Positions 43,821 through 54,048 of a stretch of DNA of 64,000 bases are shown one piece after another. Each line of letters opens with the position of its first letter. Position 1 is the stretch's first letter. Below the pieces are notes generated by a model. That model worked only from the letters and a program-made list of their open reading frames with translations. It was not told the origin of the DNA and searched no databases. The DNA lies in NCBI RefSeq assembly GCF_000235625.1, contig NZ_AGTR01000023.1:44057-108056 (forward strand), read 5' to 3'. Origin of the DNA: Marinobacter manganoxydans MnI7-9. Its GTDB lineage: Bacteria; Pseudomonadota; Gammaproteobacteria; Pseudomonadales; Oleiphilaceae. The position numbers and the translations under genes were made by a program.

Positions 43821-44609
43821 CGGTGGGGTGCGCTCCGGCTGCTTCTTTTTGGCGGCAGGCTTGTCAGGTGACCTTTTCACGTCGGGGTGCTTTTCCTCGT
43901 AGGTGGCCCTGAGTTCGGCCACCTGCCGTTCCTGCTCCTCAATAAAGTGCAGGGACATTTCAAAGCTTTGACGGGTGAACTCCAGCACTTTCTGGAAACC
44001 TTCATCCGAGAGCGTGCGAGCGTCATCATGCCGGCGGAAGATGTTGATAAACTCCCGCTCCCGCTCAAATTGCAGGGGCAGTCTCGCCACGCCCCAGTCA
44101 TTCAGAATCTGCCAGACTTCGGGATTGTAGTTGCGCGTGGTGCGCATGATGAACGGGATGGGATCGTTTCTGGCAATGAGGGCTGCCAGACGTAGTATCA
44201 GTTCGAAGGACAGGGTGGTGGTGCCGTTCTCTATAGCCTCCAGGACGGACTTGTCCCGCAGGTTAAGGGCCTCGCTCATTTCAGATACGGTGAGGCCGGC
44301 CACTTCGCGGATGTCTTTGAGAGACTGACCTGCTGTGAGCATTGCCCGCAGCTGATCCTGGGAATTGATCAGTGCCCGGCCCACCCGAAGAGACGTATCC
44401 GTCGCCTTGACCCCGAAGCGGAGCGCAGACCCGGTAAGGCTTGCCAGGCGGTCGATCAGGCCTTCCGGCGTTCGTTCCTGAGCCGCCGGTTTCTCCAACC
44501 CTTCCACTTCCTCCAGGGAGCGCATGGCATGTAGCGCGTCCAGTAGCATGTCTTGCAACATCCGTGCTTTCTGGTGGCTATCCTGTCCGCCTGCGTCCTG
44601 CTCAGTCAT
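43809..44609 (-). CDS. XRE-type helix-turn-helix protein
   Basis: The 266-residue protein has a central Cro/C1-type helix-turn-helix (about 95-150: [40 protein letters not shown]). It is flanked by an acidic helical N-terminus and a long C-terminal helix with a Lys/Pro-rich tail ([13 protein letters not shown]). The domain implies sequence-specific DNA binding; no ligand-binding domain is recognised. It lies 19 bases after prc on the same strand and probably shares its transcript. Its target may include prc, but there is no evidence. Confidence 0.82.
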   Translation of the reverse strand: MTEQDAGGQDSHQKARMLQDMLLDALHAMRSLEEVEGLEKPAAQERTPEGLIDRLASLTGSALRFGVKATDTSLRVGRALINSQDQLRAMLTAGQSLKDIREVAGLTVSEMSEALNLRDKSVLEAIENGTTTLSFELILRLAALIARNDPIPFIMRTTRNYNPEVWQILNDWGVARLPLQFEREREFINIFRRHDDARTLSDEGFQKVLEFTRQSFEMSLHFIEEQERQVAELRATYEEKHPDVKRSPDKPAAKKKQPERTPPSTK

Positions 44610-44628
44610 GAGACTTGGAGCTGCCTGT

Positions 44629-46812
44629 TCAACGTGTCACTGCGGCGGCCGGAGACTGTGCCGCAAATTGCTGGGGATCCAGGATCGATGCCATGCGGTT
44701 ATCAAGGTCCAGCATGTCGGCCATGATATGTCCACCTTCCCGTATCACGAAATCCAGCTCCTCATCGGTGGAATTCAGGTCCGCCGCCTGCTGGTCTTGC
44801 CAGTCTTCAAGGTCTTCCAGCGACTCGAACGGTGTCTGGCCTTTCAGTTCACGACGGGCATTTGCGATCGTGAGCCGTGTGCGTTCAATCTGTTCGTGCT
44901 CAGCGCGGCGTTCTTCCAGGTTGAGGCTGACGCTGTCGGTGGCGCGCTGTTTGGTCAGGAAGTCGATCTCCTGCTGCAGCAGGCTGAATTCAGGGTTGGT
45001 TGAGAACCGTTCTTCGTGCCGCTTGCGAAGCTCATCGATAATGCCGCTGAAATCGAAGTAGCGTGTATGCGGCACTGCCTCGATCTGGTCCCAGGGCAGG
45101 GCATGATCCAGGGCGTCCTCACCGATGCGGGTCTTGTCGATACGAGAAGGAATCTCGATGTCCGGGATAACCCCTTTGTGTTGCGTGGAGCCGCCGGATA
45201 CCCGGTAGAACTTGGACTGTGTGATCTTGAGTTGTCCGTGGTTCAGGGGACGCACAGCCTGAACGGTGCCCTTGCCAAAGGTCTGGGAGCCGACAACCAG
45301 TCCGCGGCCATAGTCCTGGATGGCACCGGCGAAAATTTCGGACGCTGACGCACTCATGCGGTTGGTGAGTACTACCAGAGGCCCGTCGTAGGCCACGGAA
45401 GGATCCTCGTCATTGAGTACCTGCACATCGTTATTGGCGTTGCGAATCTGAACGGTGGGGCCCTTGTCAATAAACAGGCCGACCAGATCATTGGCTTCGT
45501 GCAGCGCACCACCGCCGTTGTTTCGCAAATCCATCACCAGGCCGTCAACGCCGTCGGCTTCGAGCTCAGTTATCAGGTTGCGGACATCGCGGGTCGTGCT
45601 CTTGTAATTCGGGTCACCAGCCTGCATAGCCTGGAAATCCGCATAGAACGTGGGGATGGTAATGACGCCAATCGTATATTCCTTGCCGCCACGTTCAAGA
45701 CGTATGGTGTCCTTGCTGGCGCTCTGCTCTTCCAGCTTTACTTCATCGCGTTTGATGGCGATGGTCTCGGTAATGGTCTCGTCGGAGGCATTGGCCGGAA
45801 TCACTTCCAGTGTGACGGTCGAATTGCGCGGCCCACGAATCAGATCCACCACTTCGTCCAGACGCCAACCGATCACATTCACCGGTTTTTCGTCCTCCTG
45901 TGAGACAGAAACAATGCGATCTGCGGGCTCAAGCTGACCCTGCTTGGAGGCGGGCCCGCCGGGTACCAGTCTCACCACCTTGGTGTATTCGTTGTCCGAC
46001 TGAAGCACAGCACCGATGCCTTCCAGTGAAAGGCTCATGTTGATATTGAAGTTTTCTGAGGTGCGCGGCGAAAAGTAGGACGTGTGCGGGTCCCAGATGC
46101 CGGTAAACGCATTCATATAGGCCTGGAAGGCATCTTCACTGCGGGCTTGGTACGCGCGCTTCAACTGGCCTTCGTAGCGGCGGCGCAGGGTTTCAACGAT
46201 GGCTTCGTCTTCTGCCCCGTTCAGGCGCTGAGCCAGCACCGCATTTTTAATGCGCTTGACCCAGAGATCGTCCAGGGCCTCGGCGTTCGATTCCCAGTCC
46301 GCTTTCGAGCGGTCGACCAGAATACTTTCGTTGGCCGAGAAATCCAGCGTGTCGATGCCCTTGTCGATTGTTTCCAGAGCAAACTGGAGGCGCTCGATAA
46401 TCCGTTGCTGAACCAGATTGTAAATATCGAATCCGGGCTGAAGCTGACCTGTTTTCAGGGCAGAGCCGAGTTGAGTGCGGATTTTGTCGAACTTCGCAAT
46501 GTCGTCCTGCGAAAGATAGATTCTCTGCCCGTCGAGGTAATCCAGGTAGGCATCAAACACATCTCCGGAGAGTTCATCGCTGATTCCGAGGTCCCGGAAG
46601 TGGGTAAACTGCAGTTGACGGGCGATCAGGATATTGGCTCGCGCCTGATCAATCGTCGGTGCAACTGGCTCGTACACGTCTGGAGTTTCAACGTTCGCAT
46701 GAAGCCCCAGTGGCGCAGACAGCAGCAATGCTACAGTCATTGCCTTGCACACCCCGAACCGAACAGATCCGGCCGAAGAGCGACGAGCCATAATTCTTTC
46801 CGCGATGGTCAT
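44629..46812 (-). CDS. prc: carboxy-terminal processing protease Prc (tail-specific protease)
   Basis: The 727-residue periplasmic S41 protease has a signal peptide (about 20-40, VCKAMTVALLLSAPLGLHA), a helical N-terminal region, a PDZ domain (about 240-330: SLEGIGAVLQSDNEYTKVVR trimmed to EGIGAVLQSDNEYTKV, and PGGPASKQGQLEPADRIV) and a protease domain with the Ser/Lys dyad Ser489 (MSASASEIF) and Lys514 (TFGKGTVQ). Prc trims lipoprotein-anchored peptidoglycan hydrolases and penicillin-binding protein 3. The start is ATG at 46812, though a second ATG seven codons on is possible. A small GC hairpin (46840-46856) lies in its leader. Confidence 0.95.
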   Translation of the reverse strand: MTIAERIMARRSSAGSVRFGVCKAMTVALLLSAPLGLHANVETPDVYEPVAPTIDQARANILIARQLQFTHFRDLGISDELSGDVFDAYLDYLDGQRIYLSQDDIAKFDKIRTQLGSALKTGQLQPGFDIYNLVQQRIIERLQFALETIDKGIDTLDFSANESILVDRSKADWESNAEALDDLWVKRIKNAVLAQRLNGAEDEAIVETLRRRYEGQLKRAYQARSEDAFQAYMNAFTGIWDPHTSYFSPRTSENFNINMSLSLEGIGAVLQSDNEYTKVVRLVPGGPASKQGQLEPADRIVSVSQEDEKPVNVIGWRLDEVVDLIRGPRNSTVTLEVIPANASDETITETIAIKRDEVKLEEQSASKDTIRLERGGKEYTIGVITIPTFYADFQAMQAGDPNYKSTTRDVRNLITELEADGVDGLVMDLRNNGGGALHEANDLVGLFIDKGPTVQIRNANNDVQVLNDEDPSVAYDGPLVVLTNRMSASASEIFAGAIQDYGRGLVVGSQTFGKGTVQAVRPLNHGQLKITQSKFYRVSGGSTQHKGVIPDIEIPSRIDKTRIGEDALDHALPWDQIEAVPHTRYFDFSGIIDELRKRHEERFSTNPEFSLLQQEIDFLTKQRATDSVSLNLEERRAEHEQIERTRLTIANARRELKGQTPFESLEDLEDWQDQQAADLNSTDEELDFVIREGGHIMADMLDLDNRMASILDPQQFAAQSPAAAVTR

Positions 46813-47010
46813 AAATGCTTACCCGACGGTGTTGGTAGCCCCTCGGTTTGCGAGGGAGTGTCTACCCGTGACTTATTAAATTTATTGTAGGCAAGCACTA
46901 CACCCGATGCCATAGGCAGGGCGTATCGGATCGTGACAATCTGTCCATGAAGACGCCACGTTCGTAACTGAGGGATCATCGGGGTTGAGGCGTGTTGCAC
47001 ACGGGGAAAC

Positions 47011-47040
47011 TGCCGGGAGAATCGGTAAATCCTCCCGGCA
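47011..47040 (-). terminator. hairpin after the fadB-like gene
   Basis: TGCCGGGAG (47011-47019) and CTCCCGGCA (47032-47040) make a 9-bp GC stem with a 12-base loop, 20 bases after the fadB-like stop. On the minus strand it is followed by GTTTCCCC, a poor U-tract, so strength is uncertain. The rest of the 248-base gap to prc holds no gene. Confidence 0.55.
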
Positions 47041-47060
47041 GCAGACGTGCAGAGGCTGAA

Positions 47061-49211
47061 TCAGGCGAACGGTGTGTTCGTTTCCGCCTTTTCCTGCAAC
47101 AGTCTGGGTGGTGCAAAGCGTTCACCATAGGTCTCGGCGAGCGCCGATGCCCGCTCCGTGAATGCTCTCACGCCATACTGATTGATGAACTGAATCGCGC
47201 CACCGGTCCACGGCGCATAGCCAATGCCAAAGATACTGCCGATATTCGCATCCTCTACCGTTCGCAATACGCCTTCCTCCAGACAACGAACGGTTTCGAT
47301 GGCCTGAATGAAGAGGATCCGGTCTTTCAGCTCCTGCAGTTTGACCGTTCTTGCCTTCTCCGCGTTCACGAACAGAGTTTCCAGCTCCGGCCAGAGGTGT
47401 TTCTTGCCGTTGGCAGGGTACTCGTAGAAGCCCGCGCCCGCAGCCTTGCCCTTGCGGCCATGTTCGTTGACCATCGCATCAGTGACGGCCTCCGCTGGGT
47501 GGGGATTCCAGGTTCCGCCGGCGGCTTCGGTATCCTTCCTGCTCTGATCCCGGATGTGTTGCATCAGGGTCATGCTGACTTCGTCGGAAATCGCCAGTGG
47601 CCCGACGGGCATACCGGCCAGCACCCCCGCGTTTTCAATGCTCGCTGGATGAATACCTTCGCCAAGCATGCAGATGCCCTCGTTGACGAAGGTCCCAAAG
47701 ACCCGCGAGGTAAAGAACCCTCGACTGTCGTTGACCACCACGGGAATCTTTCCGATCTGCTGAACGTAGTCAAACGAGCGCGCCAGGGTTTCATCCGAGG
47801 TTTTTTCGCCGACGATGATTTCTACCAGCTGCATCTTGTCGACCGGTGAGAAGAAATGCAGGCCAATGAAGTTCTCGGCGTTCGCAGAGGCTCCGGCGAG
47901 CTGGGTAATGGGGATGGTTGAGGTGTTGGACGCAAAAATCCCGTTTGCCACCAGTTTGGGTTCCGCTTCCTGGGTCACTTTTGCCTTCAGTCCACTGTCC
48001 TCGAAGACCGCCTCGATCACCAGGTCACAGCCTTCCAGATCGTCTGACGAATCGGTGGCCTTGATGCGGCTCAGGATGTCTGCCTTCTGTTCTTCCGTCA
48101 TTCGGCCACGACTGACTTTCTTGGCGAGCAGGTTCTCCGAGTAGCTTTTGCCTTTTTCGGCATTTTCAACGGAGACGTCTTTCAGCACCACATCGATACC
48201 CCGTGTCGCCGTTGAATAGGCGATACCTGCGCCCATCATGCCTGCGCCCAGAACACCCACCTTGCGGAAGGTTTCTTTCTCAACGCCCTCGGGGCGGCTG
48301 CCGCCCGCCTTGATGGCGTTCAACTGGAACCAGAAGGTGCCGGTCATGTTCTTGGCAACCTGGCCGATCACCAGTTCCGCAAAATACCGGGTCTCGATCA
48401 GGCTGCCGTTATCGAAATCGACCTGAGCGCCTTCAACGGCAGCAGAAAGTATGCGCTCCGGGGCCGGATAGCAGCCTTTGGTCTTCTGCTTCAGCATGGC
48501 CGGAGCGATCGCCAGCTTCTGCGCCATGGCAGGATGGTGGGGCGCGCCACCCGGGAACCTGAAGCCTTTCTGGTCCCACGGCTGCTGACATTTCGGGTTG
48601 GCCTCAATGAACGCTCGGGCTTTCGTGATCATATCGTCGGCAGAATCTGCCAGTTCGTTGATAATGCCGGCCTTGAGCGCAGCTTTCGGATTTACCTTTT
48701 TGCCTTCCATCAGGAACGGGAAGGCTGCCTCCAGGCCAATCATTCGAGGCAGTCGCTGGGTGCCGCCGCCACCTGGCAGCAGGCCCAGAGTCACTTCCGG
48801 CAGTCCAAGTTGAATGCTGTCGTCATTGATGGCGACACGGTAATGACAGGCGAGGGCAATCTCGAGGCCGCCACCCAGGGCGGAGCCGTTGATGGCTGCC
48901 ACCACGGGTTTTCCGGTGGTTTCCAGAAACCGCATGTGCGATTTCAGGCCGTTGACCATATCCTCGAAAGTCCCGGCGTCTTCGCGCGTGACCTTATGCA
49001 GTTCTTTCAGGTCGCCGCCGGCAAAAAACGTCTTTTTGGCGGAGGCAATGATGATGCCGCGAATGTTATCCAGGTCTTCCTTCACTTTTGCGGCGGTTTC
49101 CGACAGGGCGTCCCGAAAAGCAGCGTTCATGGTGTTGGCGGACTGGCCGGGCATATCGATGGTGAGGGTCAGGATCTGGTCTGAACCCAGTTCGTAACGA
49201 ATAGCACTCAT
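47061..49211 (-). CDS. bifunctional enoyl-CoA hydratase / 3-hydroxyacyl-CoA dehydrogenase (FadB/FadJ-like)
   Basis: The 716-residue protein has an N-terminal crotonase domain (about 1-190: AAINGSALGGGLEIALACHY trimmed core NGSALGGGLEIALA, LGLPEVTLGLLPGGGGTQRL) and a C-terminal dehydrogenase (about 310-700: VGVLGAGMMGAGIAYSTATR trimmed core LGAGMMGAGIAYS; catalytic HFFSPVDKMQLVEI). It catalyses hydration and NAD-dependent oxidation in beta-oxidation. It follows a thiolase gene by 29 bases. The thiolase-first order matches the P. aeruginosa PA1736-PA1737 locus as I recall. Confidence 0.93.
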   Translation of the reverse strand: MSAIRYELGSDQILTLTIDMPGQSANTMNAAFRDALSETAAKVKEDLDNIRGIIIASAKKTFFAGGDLKELHKVTREDAGTFEDMVNGLKSHMRFLETTGKPVVAAINGSALGGGLEIALACHYRVAINDDSIQLGLPEVTLGLLPGGGGTQRLPRMIGLEAAFPFLMEGKKVNPKAALKAGIINELADSADDMITKARAFIEANPKCQQPWDQKGFRFPGGAPHHPAMAQKLAIAPAMLKQKTKGCYPAPERILSAAVEGAQVDFDNGSLIETRYFAELVIGQVAKNMTGTFWFQLNAIKAGGSRPEGVEKETFRKVGVLGAGMMGAGIAYSTATRGIDVVLKDVSVENAEKGKSYSENLLAKKVSRGRMTEEQKADILSRIKATDSSDDLEGCDLVIEAVFEDSGLKAKVTQEAEPKLVANGIFASNTSTIPITQLAGASANAENFIGLHFFSPVDKMQLVEIIVGEKTSDETLARSFDYVQQIGKIPVVVNDSRGFFTSRVFGTFVNEGICMLGEGIHPASIENAGVLAGMPVGPLAISDEVSMTLMQHIRDQSRKDTEAAGGTWNPHPAEAVTDAMVNEHGRKGKAAGAGFYEYPANGKKHLWPELETLFVNAEKARTVKLQELKDRILFIQAIETVRCLEEGVLRTVEDANIGSIFGIGYAPWTGGAIQFINQYGVRAFTERASALAETYGERFAPPRLLQEKAETNTPFA

Positions 49212-49240
49212 AATTGGTTCTCCTGGAAAAGTGGACGGGT

Positions 49241-50449
49241 TCAGACGCGCTCAATGATGGTGGCAATGCCCATGCCGCCACCGACGCACAGTGTGGCCAG
49301 GCCGTAGCGCAGCTCGCGCCGCTCCAGCTCATCCAGCAGGGTGCCAAGGATCATGGCGCCGGTGGCACCCAGCGGGTGGCCCATGGCGATAGCCCCGCCG
49401 TTCACGTTCACTTTTTCGCCGGGAACCGAGAGTTCCCGCTGGAAGCGCATAACCACAGAGGCGAAGGCCTCGTTCACTTCAAACAGATCGATCTGATCGG
49501 CAGTCATGCCCGCCTTTTCCAGTGCCTTGCGCGCTGCCGGGGCGGGGCCGGTGAGCATGATGGTGGGGTCTGTGCTGGTCACGGCCGTGGCGATGATGCG
49601 AGCGCGCGGCGTCAGCCCCATGGCTTTGCCCTTGGCTTCACTGCCGATGAGCATGGCGGTGGCACCGTCGACGATACCTGAGGAGTTGCCGGCATGATGA
49701 ACGTGGTTAATCTTCTCCACGTAGTGGTATTTCTCCCGGGCGACACCGTCGAAGCCCATCTCGCCCATCATCTGGAAGGAGGGTTTCAGGCCGGAAAGGC
49801 TTTCCAGGGAAGTGTTGCCACGCACATGCTCATCGCGATCAAGGATCACCACGCCATTCTGGTCAGTGATCGGAATGATGGACTTCGCAAAGTAGCCGTT
49901 CTGCCAGGCATTGGCCGCTTTCTGCTGGGATTTCACGGCAAAGCCATCAACGTCTTCACGGCTGAAGCCCTCAAGGGTGGCAATCAGGTCTGCGCCGATG
50001 CCCTGGGGCATGAAACCGGTATGCAGATTGGTTTCCGGATCTGTGGCCCAGGCTCCGCCGTCGGAGCCCATGGGCACACGGGACATGGCCTCCACACCGC
50101 CGGCAACCACCATGTCTTCCCAGCCAGAGCGAACTTTCATGGCCGCCAGATTCACGGCTTCCAATCCGGAGGCGCAGAAACGGTTCAGGGTGACGCCCGC
50201 CACTTTTTCATCCCAGTCAGCGGCCAGCGCTGCCGTCTTGGCGATATCCGCACCCTGGTCACCTACGGCGGTCACGCAGCCCATCACAATGTCGTCCACC
50301 TGGGCGGTATCCAGGCTGTTCCTCTCCTGCAGCGCATGGAGCACCGTGGTCAACAGCGAGATGGGTTTGACGCTGTGAAGTGATCCGTCTTTTTTTCCGC
50401 GCCCCCTGGGGGTGCGGACTGCATCGAAGATATAAGCCTCGGTGGCCAT
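49241..50449 (-). CDS. acetyl-CoA C-acetyltransferase (thiolase), partner of the FadB-like enzyme
   Basis: The 402-residue thiolase starts [20 protein letters not shown] and has the nucleophile Cys in [36 protein letters not shown] and the second Cys in CVGGGMG. It carries out the last step of the beta-oxidation cycle with the FadB-like enzyme encoded 29 bases downstream. The ATG at 50449 has AGAGGAC upstream; an earlier in-frame start adds six unsupported residues. It is distinct from the FadI-like thiolase at 4891, so the window holds two thiolases for different chain lengths or routes. Confidence 0.94.
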   Translation of the reverse strand: MATEAYIFDAVRTPRGRGKKDGSLHSVKPISLLTTVLHALQERNSLDTAQVDDIVMGCVTAVGDQGADIAKTAALAADWDEKVAGVTLNRFCASGLEAVNLAAMKVRSGWEDMVVAGGVEAMSRVPMGSDGGAWATDPETNLHTGFMPQGIGADLIATLEGFSREDVDGFAVKSQQKAANAWQNGYFAKSIIPITDQNGVVILDRDEHVRGNTSLESLSGLKPSFQMMGEMGFDGVAREKYHYVEKINHVHHAGNSSGIVDGATAMLIGSEAKGKAMGLTPRARIIATAVTSTDPTIMLTGPAPAARKALEKAGMTADQIDLFEVNEAFASVVMRFQRELSVPGEKVNVNGGAIAMGHPLGATGAMILGTLLDELERRELRYGLATLCVGGGMGIATIIERV

Positions 50450-50637
50450 TGCTTGTCCTCTGGTCATATTGTTTTCGGGTTTGATTTACCGATGACACAA
50501 CCATAGCCGGTTGCGGTTGCAGGGGGTAATGACGCGGGCTGCCAATCGCATTGGCGAAATTGCTCATGAACCATGACAAGGAGGGGGCTAGCTTCTATGG
50601 TGTTAGAAACCGCAGACGAATTCGGGAGGCGGAAGCC

Positions 50638-50901
50638 ATGTCTCTGCGAGATGCAATCGACAATTTCTACGAGCGGCTGGTGGTGGATGCCATCGAGGCA
50701 ACGCGGGAGGAGTCTGACACAGCGGACTATCTGACCGATGTTATGTGCGTGGCTCTCAACCGACTGCCCACACGGTATTACCGGCATTCAATCGATATGA
50801 TGTTTTACCTGGCGGACGAGGAACTCAAGGAGATGAAACAGAAATCCCTGGCCGCCGTAAAGGAAGCCAGGGAATTCGTCAGGGAACATCAGCGGGAGTA
50901 G
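50638..50901 (+). CDS. ComFB-family protein
   Basis: The 87-residue protein matches the ComFB fold: NFYERLVVDAIEATREES, DYLTDVMCVALNRLPTRYY, DMMFYLADEE. ComFB was named for late competence in Bacillus, but members in other bacteria bind cyclic dinucleotides. The start is ATG at 50638 with GGGAGG eight bases upstream; the longer frame from 50551 adds an unlikely N-terminus. It stands alone, convergent with the DUF349 gene 13 bases away. A role in c-di-GMP-linked behaviour is inferred from the family and from the many signalling genes nearby. Confidence 0.8.
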   Translation: MSLRDAIDNFYERLVVDAIEATREESDTADYLTDVMCVALNRLPTRYYRHSIDMMFYLADEELKEMKQKSLAAVKEAREFVREHQRE

Positions 50902-50914
50902 ACCGCTGGGCGCC

Positions 50915-53380
50915 TCAGGCCTCGTTCAGATTGGCGATGGCCCTGTTCAGTCGCTCAGCGAGCTCCGTGTCCGCGTTTTTGCCAGTGCCACCCAGGCACC
51001 AGGCTGCCAGCAGTTTCTCTACATCCTGCATTTGATCCGTGCTGTTGTCGGCGGAACCCATGCCATTGGCAAGGCGCTGAACCTGGATTTCCATGCGGCG
51101 CTGCTGATCGGCTTCGGGGGAGGGCACGCCGCAAAGGATTTCTGCGCGAATCACCAGCTCGACCGGATCGCTGGCGTCTGACGTTTCGGCCAGCGCAGCC
51201 CAGTGCTGAGGCGCTGATTCACTCCCGGACTGGCCCGCTGTGGCCGCCATCACCAGAGACTGCCAGGAAGCCATTTTTGCCTGCAATCTCAGAGCCGAGA
51301 GAATCTTGCTCAGCCGCTGCTTTTCTTGCTGGACCTGTTCCCTGACGCCTTTTGAGAGCGTAGCGGCATCAATATCCTTGAGCGTCGCCAGGGCCGCAGT
51401 GACTGCCTGTTCGTCACTTTCCGGGGATATTCCTGAAACCTGATTCAGGCCTGCTTGCGCCGTCTCGTCGGCGGCCCGTGATGCCTGCTGCTGTTCCGAG
51501 CGCTCGGCATCACGGCGGGCAAAGATCTGGTCACAGGCCTTTCGGAACGCCTGCCATAGTTTGCGGTCTTCCCGATGGCGGGTGATTCCGATGGCTTGCC
51601 AGTCTCCCTGGAGGGCCTTGGCCTGGTTCATGGCCTCCTGAAGCGGCTCGTGTTCGACCAGGGCCTGGGCCTTGTCCACGATCGTCTGTTTCAGGCCTTC
51701 GTTCTTGCGCCGTTCCTCGTCCAGGGGTGCTTCCAGCCTCTTGAGCAGTTCATCGAAGCGCTTTTGAACGCCCCGATTGTCGCGGAATTCCACTGGCCAG
51801 GCCTCTTTCCACTCCTGGCGAGCGGTCTGGTGGATTCGTTCCGCGGCTTTCCAGTCGATGGAAGACCAGTCGGCATTGTCCAGGAAGCTTTCGAGCTGCT
51901 GGCAAATGGCGGACCGTTTTTCCAGATTGGCCTGTTTGAGGCCGGACTTGGCAGAGAAGTAGGCCTTGCAGGGCTCGTAAGCCTTGTCCGAGGCAGCTTT
52001 GAACCGGGACCACAGCGAGCGATCTGAAGAGCCGCCGAGATCGCGCCACTCATTCTGCAACTCCTTGATTCGCTCGGCCTTTGCTTCCGGATCCATTGGC
52101 TGCTCTGCCAGGTATTCCATTTGCTCGCACAGGGCAATCTGCTTGGGTTCCGTGGCGAAGCCCTGCCAGTCCGAGAGTTCACGCAATTGCCCGGTAAGCA
52201 GCTGCATGCGCGCCTGATAGGGTTTTGCGTGGCGCTGGTCCAGATCCCGGAAGTGCTGTTGTGCCGTTTTGAAGAGCTGTTTGGATTCTTTCAGCTGTTT
52301 GGCCTCCAGAGCCTCCTCCAGTTGCCTGATTTCGGCCTCGAGGCGAGTCGTCAGAGCTTTCTGTTGCTCCTGGTCAACTCGGGGCTCTGCCGGTTTCTTG
52401 CGTTTGCCGGCCAGCTTCCGCAATGGCTCCAGTAGTGCCGGGATGGGATAGTCTTCCGGCCAGTTGATCTCGGCAACCAGTGTCTTTGCCTGGGCACGCT
52501 GCTCGTCGGTGGCATCGTCTGCGCGCTCGAGCAGTGCGCCAAGTTCGACGATGGTTTCCCGTTCCTGGGTAATCCGACGGACAGAACTCAGGTAATTGCG
52601 CAGTGCCAGCATGGCGTTTTCGTAGGCTTTCTGTTCCTGCTTCTCCACTGCCGTATCCCGGGTTGCTTCCAGCCAGCGGTTTTCCTGGGTTTTCTGGAGT
52701 GCATCCAGGGACGCCAGTGAGGGCAGTGTTTCAGGCGGTTGAGACTTGAGCTCGTCCAGTGTGCGGGTCAGCAGATCCAGGGTTTCCTGACGTTGCAGCT
52801 TCTGCTCGCGCTGGCGCTTTTCATCTTCCGCCGCAGATTGCAGGGCCGCAATGCGCTCTTTGCACAGGTGAACCGCTTCGAGAAATGCCTGGGCCTGTTC
52901 CGGTGAGGCGTGTGTTTCCACCTCTGTCCATTGTTTCAGCAGGGCATCGAGCCGGGCCCCATAAAGCTTGGTATCGTCACTCTTCGCCTGATCCTGCGCG
53001 TGGCGGGTAAGGGTAGCGATGGTCTGGCTGATGCTGTCCAGCCGGGCCTGTTCTTCGCGCCGCTGCTGCAGTGCCAGTTTAACGATCTGGTAGACACCTT
53101 TGTCACGGCCTTTGGCCTGTTTCTGCACGTCCTGCAGGCTGGCTTCGTCGGTCAGTCTGCCTGCAGCGGACTGCCGGATATCCGCGGTAACGCCCTCAAT
53201 GGCAAGCTTGGCCAGGACATCCTGGGATGGTGCGCTCTCCAGTGTTTTGAGCTGTTCTTCCCTCCGGTCAGTCCGGGTATCTTCCTGTTCGACAGGCTCT
53301 GGCTGGGTGGCTTTCCGCTGATTTGGCGTTGCCTCGGTTGTCTTGCGGGATTTGAACAGTTTCTGGATGAACGCGGCCAT
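50915..53380 (-). CDS. DUF349-repeat protein
   Basis: The 821-residue cytosolic protein is almost entirely helical, rich in E, Q, K, A and L. It contains several DUF349-like repeats of about 70-75 residues with spaced tryptophans (RIKELQNEWRDLGGSS, NDNADWSSIDWKAAERIHQ-like, ALQGDWQAIGITRHREDRKL trimmed core QGDWQAIGITR). No catalytic motif is seen. Function is unknown in Gammaproteobacteria. It is divergent from recX with 178 bases between the starts, which is the only hint of context. Confidence 0.85.
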   Translation of the reverse strand: MAAFIQKLFKSRKTTEATPNQRKATQPEPVEQEDTRTDRREEQLKTLESAPSQDVLAKLAIEGVTADIRQSAAGRLTDEASLQDVQKQAKGRDKGVYQIVKLALQQRREEQARLDSISQTIATLTRHAQDQAKSDDTKLYGARLDALLKQWTEVETHASPEQAQAFLEAVHLCKERIAALQSAAEDEKRQREQKLQRQETLDLLTRTLDELKSQPPETLPSLASLDALQKTQENRWLEATRDTAVEKQEQKAYENAMLALRNYLSSVRRITQERETIVELGALLERADDATDEQRAQAKTLVAEINWPEDYPIPALLEPLRKLAGKRKKPAEPRVDQEQQKALTTRLEAEIRQLEEALEAKQLKESKQLFKTAQQHFRDLDQRHAKPYQARMQLLTGQLRELSDWQGFATEPKQIALCEQMEYLAEQPMDPEAKAERIKELQNEWRDLGGSSDRSLWSRFKAASDKAYEPCKAYFSAKSGLKQANLEKRSAICQQLESFLDNADWSSIDWKAAERIHQTARQEWKEAWPVEFRDNRGVQKRFDELLKRLEAPLDEERRKNEGLKQTIVDKAQALVEHEPLQEAMNQAKALQGDWQAIGITRHREDRKLWQAFRKACDQIFARRDAERSEQQQASRAADETAQAGLNQVSGISPESDEQAVTAALATLKDIDAATLSKGVREQVQQEKQRLSKILSALRLQAKMASWQSLVMAATAGQSGSESAPQHWAALAETSDASDPVELVIRAEILCGVPSPEADQQRRMEIQVQRLANGMGSADNSTDQMQDVEKLLAAWCLGGTGKNADTELAERLNRAIANLNEA

Positions 53381-53558
53381 AAGAGTATCCTTGGGTGTTG
53401 AAACCAGTTCACGGTGTCGGGCAAAGTTGTTCCGCCACCGGCCGTCGGCATCCGGTCAGGGATACCGGGTAGTTTGACTGGTCAGCCTGAGGTGCTGGCC
53501 AGCAGGAAAAATTCGCGGCTAGTCTAGCGTTTTGTATGCGTGTGCGGAAAGGGTCTGT

Positions 53559-54029
53559 ATGGCAAAACAGGAAAATGACAACGATCAGGATTACAAGGCC
53601 CGGGCAACGGCACTCAGGTTGCTTGCCAGGCGCGAGCACAGTCGCCTCGAGTTAAGCCTGAAACTCCGCCAAAGAAAGCTGCCGGGCGACATTATTAACG
53701 CTGTTCTGGATGATTACGAGAAAGAGGGTTGGCTTGACGATGATCGGTTTGCTGACGTCTACGCCCGTCAAAGAATGGACCTTGGTTACGGACCGCTACG
53801 GATTCTTGGCGAACTTCAGCAGCGCGGGGTTCACAAGACTCCGGAGTGTGTTGCCGAGATGACGGAGGAGGATTGGTGTCAGCGAGCTATCGGTATCCGC
53901 GATAAACGTTTTGGCCTGGCGGATCTGAGTGAGGACTGGGACGAAAAAGTGCGGCAGGCGCGTTTCCTGAATCGTAGGGGCTTTTCCGCCAGTCAGGTGG
54001 AGCGCGCGCTCGAGGCTCGTAGCGAATAG
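53559..54029 (+). CDS. recX: regulatory protein RecX
   Basis: The 156-residue helical protein has three RecX-type modules (ALRLLARREHSRLELSLKLR, WLDDDRFADVYARQRMDLGYG trimmed to DDDRFADVYARQR, LNRRGFSASQVERAL) and should bind RecA filaments and inhibit strand exchange. The ATG at 53559 has AAAGGG upstream. It is not next to recA, unlike in many Gammaproteobacteria. It ends 19 bases before the convergent mltF stop. Confidence 0.93.
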   Translation: MAKQENDNDQDYKARATALRLLARREHSRLELSLKLRQRKLPGDIINAVLDDYEKEGWLDDDRFADVYARQRMDLGYGPLRILGELQQRGVHKTPECVAEMTEEDWCQRAIGIRDKRFGLADLSEDWDEKVRQARFLNRRGFSASQVERALEARSE

Positions 54030-54048
54030 CCGGCGGAAGTCGGATTCT

